Shown here piece by piece: positions 17,386-26,243 of a stretch of 56,467 bases of DNA. Position 1 is the first letter of the stretch, and each line of letters begins with the position of its first letter. The notes below the pieces were generated by a model. The model did no database searches. It saw nothing but the letters and a program-made list of their open reading frames with translations, and had not been told where the DNA came from. The stretch is from the NCBI GenBank assembly GCA_903834925.1, contig CAILLA010000302.1, forward strand, positions 1 to 56,467. The letters run 5' to 3'. Position numbers and translations under genes: made by a program. Origin of the DNA: an uncultured Schlesneria sp. GTDB taxonomy: Bacteria > Planctomycetota > Planctomycetia > Planctomycetales > Planctomycetaceae.

Positions 17386-18216
17386 CTATTGCAGTTGTTC
17401 GGGGTCCCAGGCACTGGCGATCGGAGTATCCGGGGCCAGAACATAGATCTCGACTCGACGATTCTTCTGGCGAGTTGCTTCGGTGGAATTCGGCTCAACC
17501 GGTTGATGCGGGCCGTAACCCGAAATCCCCATGCGGTTTTCGTTGATTCCCGATTTTCGTAATGCTCGCATGACTGACAAGGCTCGGTGAGCTGACAAGC
17601 CCATGTTGTCGTGATGCTTGTCGGCGGTCGATTTTCTCGAGACCGGCTTGTCGTCGGTATGACCCGAGACGAGGACCTTCAAATTACGAGAATCTCCCTG
17701 ATTCATGATCTGGGCAAACTCGTCAAGAATCTGCTTGGCTCGAGGTTGAACTTCGTCGCTACCCGATGAGAACAGTAGATCGTTCGAGAACTTGCTGACC
17801 CCCGTCTGTGGATCGAAGTCGAAGTCCGGGTACTTCTTGCGGAGTGCTTCCAGCTGTTTATTCGTGTTCGCCGACATCGGATTGCTGCCGGTTTTGTTGA
17901 CCAGCAGGGTCCGCATCCGGTTTTCCAATTCGCTGTTGGTCGAAGCGAGGTTGCCAAGACGGGCGTTTGCCGCATCCAGACTTTGCTTCGCAGCCATGTA
18001 TTGTTGTTCCAATGCTGCCTTGTCAGCAGCGAGTTGGGCGGCTGTACTGCCCATTCCGTTTCGTTCCATCGCCAGAGCTTTGTTCTGTTGATAGAGCTGT
18101 TGGGCACGCAGCTGGCTTTGTTGAAGCGCGTTCCGTGGAGGTCCTTGCATACATCCTATTGGCAGGATGGCAAACACCATCAAACCAGTCGACAGACAGA
18201 CCCGAAAACGAGACAT
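17386..18216 (-). CDS. OmpA-domain outer-membrane lipoprotein (Pal/MotB-like)
   Basis: A 276-aa lipoprotein. A signal peptide ends in the lipobox LPIG|C (Cys22). A Gln/Ala-rich coiled coil follows (~30-105), then the OmpA domain (~140-262). The peptidoglycan-contact motifs are GHTDDKP at 185-191 and NRRVEI at 252-257, both intact. It should tether the outer membrane to peptidoglycan, which fits a planctomycete with a Gram-negative-type envelope. It resembles Pal but has a longer coiled coil, and no tol genes are adjacent. Confidence 0.9.
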   Translation of the reverse strand: MSRFRVCLSTGLMVFAILPIGCMQGPPRNALQQSQLRAQQLYQQNKALAMERNGMGSTAAQLAADKAALEQQYMAAKQSLDAANARLGNLASTNSELENRMRTLLVNKTGSNPMSANTNKQLEALRKKYPDFDFDPQTGVSKFSNDLLFSSGSDEVQPRAKQILDEFAQIMNQGDSRNLKVLVSGHTDDKPVSRKSTADKHHDNMGLSAHRALSVMRALRKSGINENRMGISGYGPHQPVEPNSTEATRQKNRRVEIYVLAPDTPIASAWDPEQLQ

Positions 18217-18806
18217 CGAAAGGCTCCTCGGTTAAGCGCACCGGTGCCAAACCGTGATGTCAACGTCGAACGAAAGCCTCCAATGGAGGCGCAACGAAAC
18301 GGCATCAACGACACGAATGACGCAACGGTCAACGTACGATGAGATTGTGAATTGGATTGGATTTTGAGATTGGATATCGATGACGGCTCGCCAGCTGATT
18401 CTGTCCGTCGTTCCCGCAACGGACAGGCTGCACGAGCCATTGGCGGCGGATTTATAGTGATGAGTCAAATGCCTGCCAAGAGGAGTATTGAACGAATTCT
18501 GAAAGTTTCCCCACTGTTTCTCTTGAGAACTCCGTCGCGGACGGTGCAATTCGGCGGTTTCTGCCGAGTGGGCTGGCTTTTGCCGGGAGAATGGTAGAAT
18601 TCAGGGTGTGATTGGTTCTTCGTTCTTGGTTCTTGGTGCTTGGTTGACGTTGATGGTTCAGGTTTCCTGGCACTGCGTCGGTGGCTTGTCCGACTGAGTG
18701 GCTTCTCCTTTTTGTTTTCAAAGAGCACTGCGTGACTGAAGACTGTTATACACTGGCAACAGGTTCCATTAGCGCAAAGCACGCAGCCTGACCGGAGAAT
18801 TCTGTC
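18217..18806. other. 590-base intergenic region between divergent envelope genes
   Basis: No gene is seen. A low-complexity run of CTTGGTT-like repeats lies at about 18608-18650. Short open frames exist on both strands but have no convincing start signal or domain. The promoters of the OmpA-like gene (minus) and the vWA gene (plus) must be here. Confidence 0.4.
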
Positions 18807-20984
18807 GTGAATCCCGCTGACGAAATCACGTTTTCTGAATTTCGCGATGATTCGCCGTGCGAGGCTCCGATTTCGTCTTCTAACGGACTTGAACCGGATT
18901 TATCCGTTTCAACTGCCGTAGTTTATGACATGGAAATCGACCTTGAACCCGATCGGCAGTCTTCGAGTTCCGAATTCCACGGCACAATACACGAACCGGA
19001 AACCGACCTTCCTGTCGTACTGGTCAACAACGCCAGTGAATCGCTGCCGAAACCGTCTTGGACGACCGGGTTCATCGGATTGGGGTTGAGCGTTCTTTTT
19101 CATCTCTGGTTGATTGCGACATTAAGCGGCGTATTGATCAGTGAGCGAGAATCTCGTGTTCATAGTGCGATCGACACTCGAATTGACGATGATCCAGAAA
19201 TTGAGCCTTTGCCAGAATCCCACGAGGTCGAACTGGCGAACCCCGGCGAACGCGAGCAGGAAGTTCAAGAAGCGAGTGATGCCATGTCGGTCGGCCTGCA
19301 ATTGTCAAACAAGCCGCAACTGGAGTCGTCTCGCGGTCTGTCGAACGATCTGGTTGTCGATTTTCGACTTCGCGACGCGCCTCAATTTGAGATTCCTACG
19401 GGGCTTGATGTTAGTAAGACGGTTATCGTACCTGGAACGACGGGTGAGGCGTTCATTCAGATTGAAACGGCGCTTGATCGAGTGACCTGGGAGATCGCGC
19501 GGAATCTTCAAGAGAAAAAGCTGCTGGTGGTCTGGCTGATCGACGGATCGGGAAGCCTGGCCCCTCAGCGAGAGATCGTCTCTCAACGATTTCGGCGTAT
19601 CTATGGCGAATTAAATGCGCTGCAAACGACAGAACAGATTCCCAAAGCTGACCGACCGCTTCTGAGTGGCGTCGTCTCTTTCGGGGCACAGACGACATTT
19701 GTCACGAAAGAACCGACCGACAAATTCGAAGAGGTGCTTAGCGCACTGAATGCGGTTCCAACCGACGTGTCGGGTGTCGAAAATGTCTTTACGGCAATCT
19801 GTCAGGTCATCGATCGATGGCAGAAATACCGCATTGATCAATACCGCCGAGTTCTGGTGATTGTCGTCACTGACGAAGCGGGTGATGACTACGGGCTACC
19901 ACTCGAAACGGCGATTGCCAAGTGTCAGCATTTTAATGCAAAGGCCTACGTGATCGGCCCTGCCGCCCCCTTTGGTCGACGAAAGGGGTTTGTCCCGTAC
20001 GTCGCTAAGGAGAACGGTAAAACATACGAACTCCCTGTCGATCTTGGCCCGGAAGCGGCTGTCGTCGAAAATATCGACTTGCCGTTCTGGTACGACGGAC
20101 CTCAATACACTTATCTTTCGTCCGGCTTTGGTCCCTATGCACTCACGCGGTTAGTCAAAGAGACTGGAGGTGTGTACTTCATGACGAACATGACAACGAC
20201 ATCCAGTCTAGGGACGATCGGAGCCTTCGATTCGGCCCTGATGAAGGCCTTCGAGCCCGACTACCGTTACAGTTCGCCAAATCAATTCATGCGTGACATC
20301 AGCAAGCACCCGTTGCGTGCGGCCGTCGTTGGCGCGGCCGAATTCAGCCAGAATTCGAAAATCCATGCTCAGGGAACCCCACAAATGGAGTTTCGAGTTC
20401 AGCCGAACAATTTCCGACAAGCGTTTACCGATGCACAAAAGTCTGCAGCCGTCAGCAGCTTCGTCGTCGAAAACATTTTGTCCCGGATGCCTCCCCACAT
20501 CGACAAACTGTATGACGTCGAGCCGTCGTTACGTTGGAGACTCGCATTCAGCCTGAACTATGGTCGATTATTGGCTCAAAGAATCAGGTCCTCCGAATAC
20601 AACTCGGCACTTGCCCAGTTGAAGACAAGCTACACGGACGGCGATATCAGTAAGCGGGCCAATCACTTTATTCTGCAGCCCGACCGCGAATTGCACTACG
20701 CGACAAATATGAAAAAACAAGCATCGACGGCCGAGGAGCATTTAAAGCGGGTTCTGAACGAAGCCCCCGGTACACCTTGGGCCTTACTCGCTGCTCGCGA
20801 ACTCAAGGATGGTTTCGGCCTGCGTCTGACGGAACGGTTCATCCCGCCGCCACCCCTTGCCCCGCCAGCAAAAGCCGACACAAAACTGGCAAAACCAGGC
20901 CCCAAAATCATCCCACCCCCCATGGTCAACGTGCCACAAAAGCCAGTACCAAAACCCCCTGAACCGGTACTGCCGAAGCTGTGA
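18807..20984 (+). CDS. Membrane-anchored von Willebrand factor A-domain protein
   Basis: A 725-aa protein with an acidic cytoplasmic N-terminus (~1-85), one membrane helix (~86-111), an acidic linker, and a vWA domain from ~235 to ~460. The metal-site motif DGSGS is at 246-250, and a VVTDEAGDD segment marks a later strand. The C-terminal ~45 residues are a Pro-rich tail (repeats of PPP and KP). vWA domains mediate metal-dependent protein binding; the partner is unknown. The start is GTG at 18807, preceded by GGAG about 11 bases upstream. The tail resembles a linker or SH3-like ligand rather than a fold. Confidence 0.85.
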   Translation: MNPADEITFSEFRDDSPCEAPISSSNGLEPDLSVSTAVVYDMEIDLEPDRQSSSSEFHGTIHEPETDLPVVLVNNASESLPKPSWTTGFIGLGLSVLFHLWLIATLSGVLISERESRVHSAIDTRIDDDPEIEPLPESHEVELANPGEREQEVQEASDAMSVGLQLSNKPQLESSRGLSNDLVVDFRLRDAPQFEIPTGLDVSKTVIVPGTTGEAFIQIETALDRVTWEIARNLQEKKLLVVWLIDGSGSLAPQREIVSQRFRRIYGELNALQTTEQIPKADRPLLSGVVSFGAQTTFVTKEPTDKFEEVLSALNAVPTDVSGVENVFTAICQVIDRWQKYRIDQYRRVLVIVVTDEAGDDYGLPLETAIAKCQHFNAKAYVIGPAAPFGRRKGFVPYVAKENGKTYELPVDLGPEAAVVENIDLPFWYDGPQYTYLSSGFGPYALTRLVKETGGVYFMTNMTTTSSLGTIGAFDSALMKAFEPDYRYSSPNQFMRDISKHPLRAAVVGAAEFSQNSKIHAQGTPQMEFRVQPNNFRQAFTDAQKSAAVSSFVVENILSRMPPHIDKLYDVEPSLRWRLAFSLNYGRLLAQRIRSSEYNSALAQLKTSYTDGDISKRANHFILQPDRELHYATNMKKQASTAEEHLKRVLNEAPGTPWALLAARELKDGFGLRLTERFIPPPPLAPPAKADTKLAKPGPKIIPPPMVNVPQKPVPKPPEPVLPKL

Positions 20985-21123
20985 TCGAACCGATCAGATT
21001 TCAATTTCAATTCGGCAATTCGATTTCACACGGCGTAAAACACGGAAAAAATAAACCAAAACACCGTGATTTCATTCTCTTCATGAGTGCAAATTAGCGA
21101 AGATAAGTGTTCCAAGTCTCTTG

Positions 21124-22509
21124 TTATTTTTGCTTCTTCTGACGGTACATATCGCGGAAGCTTTGTTTCGGCATCGGCGGTAGCTCTCGTTGTTTGCCCC
21201 AGGCGTTCAGCCGGTTATAGACCATGAACCGAGGCAACTTCGGCATCACCCAGCGACCAATTTTTCCCGATGTCGTGAACAGCCACGTATTTCCAAGGAC
21301 CAATCGAGCGAACTTCATCGATAAACGCTTGGTCCATGGCAAGTAACCCCTCACCGCGATCTCGCGCCGCCACGTGAGCAACTGCGTATGGAGATCGATC
21401 TTCACGGGACAGACGTCGCTGCAAGAACCGCACAGGCTGCACGCAAATGGCAGGCTGTGGTGCGCGGCTGCATCTCGTGATGGGGCGAGGATCGAACCGA
21501 TCGGGCCAGGAATCGTTGTTTCGTAACTGTGCCCGCCACTCCGCCTGTAGACAGGGCATGTGTTCATACAGGCCCCGCAACGAATGCAGTTCAGCGAACG
21601 CCGGAAATCGGGTGAACCAAGGATGTCGCTACGACCGTTATCCAGCAGAACGATGTGCATCTCGCCACCGCGCATCGGACCGTGAAAGTGCGATGAATAC
21701 GTCGTAATCGGTTGCCCTGTTGCGGATCGAGCCAACAGTCGCAGAAAGACCCCCAGATCTTTTGCACGAGGAATCAGTTTTTCGATCCCCATACACGCGA
21801 TATGAACTTTGGGCAACGACACACCCAGATCCGCATTTCCTTCGTTCGTGCAGACGACAAAACCGCCCGTCTCGGCAATGGCAAAATTGACGCCCGTAAT
21901 TCCAACGTCGGCGTTCAGAAATTTCCGACGTAACTCATCTCTGGCTGCATTGACGAGGTACGGCGGATCAGTTGCCCCGGCATCGGTTCCCAGATGCTTG
22001 TGGAACAAATCGCCAATTTCTTCTCGTTTGATGTGGATGGCGGGCATCACGATATGTGATGGCGGTTCGTTGCGAAGCTGAACGATCCATTCACCCAGGT
22101 CGGTGTCGACAACTTCAATCTCGCTTCGTTCAAGAAACGGATTGAGATGACATTCTTCGGTGAGCATTGATTTGCTCTTCACGACTTTCTTCGCGCCGTG
22201 CTTTTGGATGATGTCGAGTACGATTTGATTGTGCTCGGCAGGCGTTCTTGCCCAATGGACAGTAGCACCCAGCTTTTTGGCATTCCGCTCGAATTCTTCG
22301 AGGTAATCCGCCAGTCGAGACATCGTGTGCAGTTTGATCCCTGAGGCACGTTCACGAAGTTCTTCCCATTCAGGCAACGTTGCTGCTGCTTTATCCCGTT
22401 TCGAGCGAACAAACCACAACGACTGATCGTGCCAATGTGCACGGGCATCGTCTGACACAAATGTGGAAGCATTGTCCGAGTGATTGTGATGGACAGCGGT
22501 TTGAGTCAT
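21124..22509 (-). CDS. lutB: LutB-type iron-sulphur subunit of L-lactate oxidation
   Basis: A 461-aa cytoplasmic protein with the LUD-type N-terminal domain (~60-290) and two [4Fe-4S] sites: Cys308, 311, 314, 318 (CIRCGACMNTCP) and Cys357, 360, 363, 367 (CSLCGSCSDVCP). Length and order match LutB, which with LutA and LutC oxidises lactate to pyruvate. No lutA or lutC lies in this window on either side, so it is an orphan here, and the partners must be elsewhere or differ. The upstream gene (DUF1080) is on the same strand, 145 bases away. Confidence 0.88.
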   Translation of the reverse strand: MTQTAVHHNHSDNASTFVSDDARAHWHDQSLWFVRSKRDKAAATLPEWEELRERASGIKLHTMSRLADYLEEFERNAKKLGATVHWARTPAEHNQIVLDIIQKHGAKKVVKSKSMLTEECHLNPFLERSEIEVVDTDLGEWIVQLRNEPPSHIVMPAIHIKREEIGDLFHKHLGTDAGATDPPYLVNAARDELRRKFLNADVGITGVNFAIAETGGFVVCTNEGNADLGVSLPKVHIACMGIEKLIPRAKDLGVFLRLLARSATGQPITTYSSHFHGPMRGGEMHIVLLDNGRSDILGSPDFRRSLNCIRCGACMNTCPVYRRSGGHSYETTIPGPIGSILAPSRDAAAHHSLPFACSLCGSCSDVCPVKIDLHTQLLTWRREIAVRGYLPWTKRLSMKFARLVLGNTWLFTTSGKIGRWVMPKLPRFMVYNRLNAWGKQRELPPMPKQSFRDMYRQKKQK

Positions 22510-22556
22510 AATGAGTTGCAGGATGAGGTAAGGTTGATGATTTGGATACCCAAGAG

Positions 22557-22586
22557 GAGCCGGGGGTGTTAACCCCCTGGATTCTT
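22557..22586. repeat. Dispersed CCGGG-TGT-AACCCCCYGG repeat, copy 2
   Basis: GAGCCGGGGGTGTTAACCCC, continuing CTGGATTCTT, is a near copy of 14420-14450. GGGGGTGTTAACCCCC can pair. It lies between the lutB and DUF1080 genes. Confidence 0.6.
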
Positions 22587-22654
22587 AATCAAGTGTCAAG
22601 AAAACCCCAAGCGGCCGGAGTTCATTTGCCACTTCCTCCATTCGAGTATAGGGC

Positions 22655-23998
22655 CTACTTCGGTGTTTCGACCAGTCGCAAATTTCGGAACGCGAGGTCC
22701 GTCGTCGGATCGTGGCCTTGAAGGCTGATATGTCCTGCCGCAACACGGCGACCTTCACGAGGGTTTTCATGTTCGGGACGCTCATCGGTCCAGTCGACAA
22801 CTTGAGTTCCGTCGACCCAGGTGGAAATGTGTGTTCCATCAGCAACCAATGTCCCGGTCAACCAGGATCGGTCGTCCGAAACGACGCTTCGGGCTGAAAC
22901 ACGCTTGAAAATCGCGCCTGTACCGTGATCGTCAGGTTTTGATCGGTCGCCGTTTTTGAAGCCGTTATGAATCTGAAATTCATAACCGTGAGAGGGGGCT
23001 TCCTCGGTCCCTTTCATCGCTCGAAAAAAGATTCCACTATTCAACTTGTCACCATTCGTGATGGCGTCGAACTGAAGAACAAAATTTCCCGCCTTGGCGT
23101 CCGTTTCCAAAAAGCCACGACCATTCGTCACGTGGATCGTTCCATCTTTGACAACAAACTTGCTCTTCGAACCCGGTACTTCGTGCCAGCCTGCAAGTGT
23201 TTTTCCATCGAAGAGTGGCTTAGATCCGAGCGGTCTGAGATACACATTTCGGAACTCGATTTTGCCGCCATTCATCTGCAACCCAATATGGCCTGTCGTC
23301 AGCGGATTGGATGTGTTGTCCGAGTATTCCAGAACCTGTTCACCATCAAACTTCACAACAATTTGGGGGCCTTCAACTCGAACGTGAAACGAGTGCCAAT
23401 CGCCATCGCCGAGGACCATCTTTGTAGGATTCGCTCGGCCAACGAGGCTTGCCGTGGCAAACGACGGTCTTGAGTCACACATATTCAATTCATAACAATC
23501 AACGGCAGGGTTTGTCGGGTTCATCGGTGTTCTCAGAAAAATGCCACTGTTGCCACCCTTCTCAACACGAAAATCGCATCGCAGCTCGAAATCGGCGAAT
23601 CGCGTTGTGGAGACGAGTAACCCCTGGTTGGCCGGGTCGCTGCTCTCTGCTGTGATCACTCCATTTTTGACAAACCATCCAAGTTTGTTATTGGGCTTCC
23701 AGCCGAACAAGGTCTGGCCGTCGAACAGTCGAATCCATCCCGCAGCAATCTCGTCGCGAGTGAGCCAGTTTGATCCATCTGCAGATTTGGTCCGCAAATC
23801 CAGATTCTGGCTGCTTTGCGCGGCCGGCTTTGAATTGTCGACTTTTGGGACCGATTTTTCCGTTTTCGCTTTGGTCGTGTCAGGCTTTTGTGGCTGCTTG
23901 ACCTGAGATAACAGCAGAGGATTCTTTTCTTGCGAATGCCCGAAGCCACCGCAAAACACGATCAATATCAGGGCCGATGAGACAGTCAAACGATTCAT
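22655..23998 (-). CDS. Secreted protein with two DUF1080 (3-keto-disaccharide hydrolase-like) domains
   Basis: A 447-aa exported protein: signal peptide ~1-22, a Lys/Ser-rich linker to ~75, then two DUF1080 beta-sandwich domains (~80-255 and ~262-445). Each has the GWKPNNKLGWFVKNGVI- or GWHEVPGSKSKFVVKDGTI-type opening and a conserved NSGIF(L/F)R motif. DUF1080 domains resemble concanavalin-like lectins and some are 3-keto-disaccharide hydrolases, so sugar binding or cleavage outside the cytoplasm is likely. Which domain is catalytic cannot be told. Confidence 0.88.
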   Translation of the reverse strand: MNRLTVSSALILIVFCGGFGHSQEKNPLLLSQVKQPQKPDTTKAKTEKSVPKVDNSKPAAQSSQNLDLRTKSADGSNWLTRDEIAAGWIRLFDGQTLFGWKPNNKLGWFVKNGVITAESSDPANQGLLVSTTRFADFELRCDFRVEKGGNSGIFLRTPMNPTNPAVDCYELNMCDSRPSFATASLVGRANPTKMVLGDGDWHSFHVRVEGPQIVVKFDGEQVLEYSDNTSNPLTTGHIGLQMNGGKIEFRNVYLRPLGSKPLFDGKTLAGWHEVPGSKSKFVVKDGTIHVTNGRGFLETDAKAGNFVLQFDAITNGDKLNSGIFFRAMKGTEEAPSHGYEFQIHNGFKNGDRSKPDDHGTGAIFKRVSARSVVSDDRSWLTGTLVADGTHISTWVDGTQVVDWTDERPEHENPREGRRVAAGHISLQGHDPTTDLAFRNLRLVETPK

Positions 23999-24174
23999 AG
24001 ACGGGTCTCCGCGTAAATCCGTAGGGTTGTCGAAATCAAATCGGATGTTGAAGTGACATGGCTGTCAATGGAACTAGGACACGAAAGCTCCTTGACCGCC
24101 CCGATGAAAAAACGGAGCGCATATCGTCGCTTCTTGCCGGAAAACAAATCTCGCGAGCCAGGAACAGAACTGTT

Positions 24175-24645
24175 TTAGCGTTGTGCGAACTTTCCCGCCA
24201 ATGCGTCATGCTCGATTTCCAGCAATTTGTTCAGTCGGCGAACGTGTCGTTCTTCGTTCGTGAATTTCGCGTTGACGAATGCGCGAACGAGTTCCGCAGC
24301 AACTTCCTCACCGATAATCCGAGCTCCCAGGCAAAGCACGTTCATGTCATCGTGCTCGACGCCTTGATGAGCCGAATAAATGTCGTGGCAGACCCCGGCT
24401 CGAATCCCTGGGATCTTATTCGCTGCCACACTGATCCCGACCCCGCTGCCGCATACGAGGATTCCCCGGTCGGCTTGTCGGGCGAGAATTGTTTCCCCGA
24501 CTTTTCTCGCGAAGTCGGGGTAATCCACGGAGCAATTCGAGTCGGTTCCACAATCCACAATTTCGTGGCCAGCCCCCTGCACCACTGCGATAACCCTTTG
24601 CTTCAAGGGAAAGCCGCCATGATCACAACCGAGTGCAATTCGCAT
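24175..24645 (-). CDS. rpiB: Ribose-5-phosphate isomerase B
   Basis: A 156-aa enzyme that interconverts ribulose-5-phosphate and ribose-5-phosphate in the pentose phosphate pathway. The N-terminal CDHGG (Asp8, His9), the active-site Cys65 in [10 protein letters not shown] and His98 in EHDDMN match the RpiB family, as does the length. It is the last gene of a LysR-gltB-gltD-rpiB row, 41 bases downstream of gltD. Sugar isomerases LacA/B are close relatives, but the motif order favours RpiB. Confidence 0.92.
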   Translation of the reverse strand: MRIALGCDHGGFPLKQRVIAVVQGAGHEIVDCGTDSNCSVDYPDFARKVGETILARQADRGILVCGSGVGISVAANKIPGIRAGVCHDIYSAHQGVEHDDMNVLCLGARIIGEEVAAELVRAFVNAKFTNEERHVRRLNKLLEIEHDALAGKFAQR

Positions 24646-24686
24646 AGTGGGTTAGCCAAACTCTTCAATGAGGAATTGATCGAAAA

Positions 24687-26153
24687 TCACGGGAGGTCGC
24701 TTTTACCCATCAAATACTTATCACATTCGCGAGCGGCACCCCGACCCTCATTGATAGCCCATACGATCAGGCTTTGTCCACGCCGACAATCGCCCGCAGC
24801 AAACACTCCCGGAACATTCGTGATGAACTGGCCGTGATTTGCCTCGTAATTCGAACGACCGTCCAGCTTCACACCAAGTTGCTCGGCGACTGGCGATTCA
24901 GGGCCCAGAAAACCGAGTGCAAGAAATACGAGATCGGCAGGAATCTCTTGTTCGGTTCCCGGAATGACTTTAAATGGAGGTGCTGGTTCCGCCTTCGCAA
25001 TCTTCAGCGCCCGAACCTCACCCTTGTCATTACCCAGGAATTCGACCGTAGTCGTGCTGAAAAGTCGTGGATCTTCACCGAATACGGCAGCCACTTCGGC
25101 GTGGCCATAGTCGACGCGGAAGATTCGTGGCCATTGCGGCCACGGGTTGTTCGTGGCTCGGGATTTTGGTGATTCCGGAACAATTTCCAGGTTGATCACT
25201 CCTTTACAACCGTGTCTCATCGACGTGCCGATACAGTCGTTACCGGTATCACCACCACCGATTACGACGACATGCTTGTCTTTGGCGTTGATGTATTTGG
25301 CGTCTGACAGCTGTGAATCCAGCAGGCTTTTGGTGTTCTTGTAGAGGAACTCCATCGCCATATGAATTCCTTTCAGCTCTCGACCTGGAATTGGCAGGTC
25401 GCGAGGCTTCGTTGCACCCGTACAGAGAACGATCGCGTCATACTGTTCCCTCAGATCCATCGGGCTGATATCTCGCCCAATTTCTGTGCTAGGCTGAAAC
25501 TTGACCCCTTCGGTTGCCAGCAGGTCGATACGTCGCTGGACGACGTGCTTTTCCAGCTTCATGTTGGGGATACCGTACATCAGCAATCCACCGATTCGAT
25601 CAGCCCGCTCAAAAACAGTGACTTCATGTCCGACACTGTTCAGTTGCGCGGCAGCGGCCAAACCGGCTGGCCCTGAACCAACAACGGCGACTCGTTTGCC
25701 CGTCCGCGTCTGCGGTGGATTTGGCTGTACCCACCCTTGCTCGAATCCGTGATCGATAATCGAGCATTCGATATTCTTGATCGTGACAGCTGGTTTTGTG
25801 ATCCCCAGCACGCACGAACCTTCACACGGAGCCGGGCAGACACGCCCCGTGAACTCGGGAAAATTGTTCGTCTTATGCAGACGGTCAAGCGCTTCGCGCC
25901 AGTGGCCGCGATAGACCAGATCATTCCACTCGGGAATCAGGTTGTTAACGGGGCAACCTGCCGCCATTCCGGCCATGAGTGAACCGGTATGACAAAACGG
26001 AACTCCACAATCCATGCACCGTGCGCCCTGCGTGCGCAATTCCGAATCGGGCATGTGCTCGTGGAACTCATTCCAATTGAGAATCCGCAGTCGCGGGTCC
26101 GTCTCATTGGGTGTCTGACGCTGAAACTCTTTAAAACCTGTCGGCTTGCCCAT
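24687..26153 (-). CDS. gltD: Glutamate synthase small subunit
   Basis: A 488-aa subunit that passes electrons from NAD(P)H through FAD to the large subunit. N-terminal Cys-rich segments ([29 protein letters not shown]) hold the Fe-S clusters. The FAD site [10 protein letters not shown] is near residue 157 and the NAD(P)H site [12 protein letters not shown] near 296. It lies 90 bases downstream of gltB on the same strand, so the two form a standard GOGAT pair. Length is normal. Confidence 0.96.
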   Translation of the reverse strand: MGKPTGFKEFQRQTPNETDPRLRILNWNEFHEHMPDSELRTQGARCMDCGVPFCHTGSLMAGMAAGCPVNNLIPEWNDLVYRGHWREALDRLHKTNNFPEFTGRVCPAPCEGSCVLGITKPAVTIKNIECSIIDHGFEQGWVQPNPPQTRTGKRVAVVGSGPAGLAAAAQLNSVGHEVTVFERADRIGGLLMYGIPNMKLEKHVVQRRIDLLATEGVKFQPSTEIGRDISPMDLREQYDAIVLCTGATKPRDLPIPGRELKGIHMAMEFLYKNTKSLLDSQLSDAKYINAKDKHVVVIGGGDTGNDCIGTSMRHGCKGVINLEIVPESPKSRATNNPWPQWPRIFRVDYGHAEVAAVFGEDPRLFSTTTVEFLGNDKGEVRALKIAKAEPAPPFKVIPGTEQEIPADLVFLALGFLGPESPVAEQLGVKLDGRSNYEANHGQFITNVPGVFAAGDCRRGQSLIVWAINEGRGAARECDKYLMGKSDLP

Positions 26154-26243
26154 TTGAATACCAAAGACTTAAAAACACGGAATAAAAACCAATTTTGTCA
26201 GAGCACGATTCGCTCGTGCTCAAGTTGTGGAAAGTGACAGATC

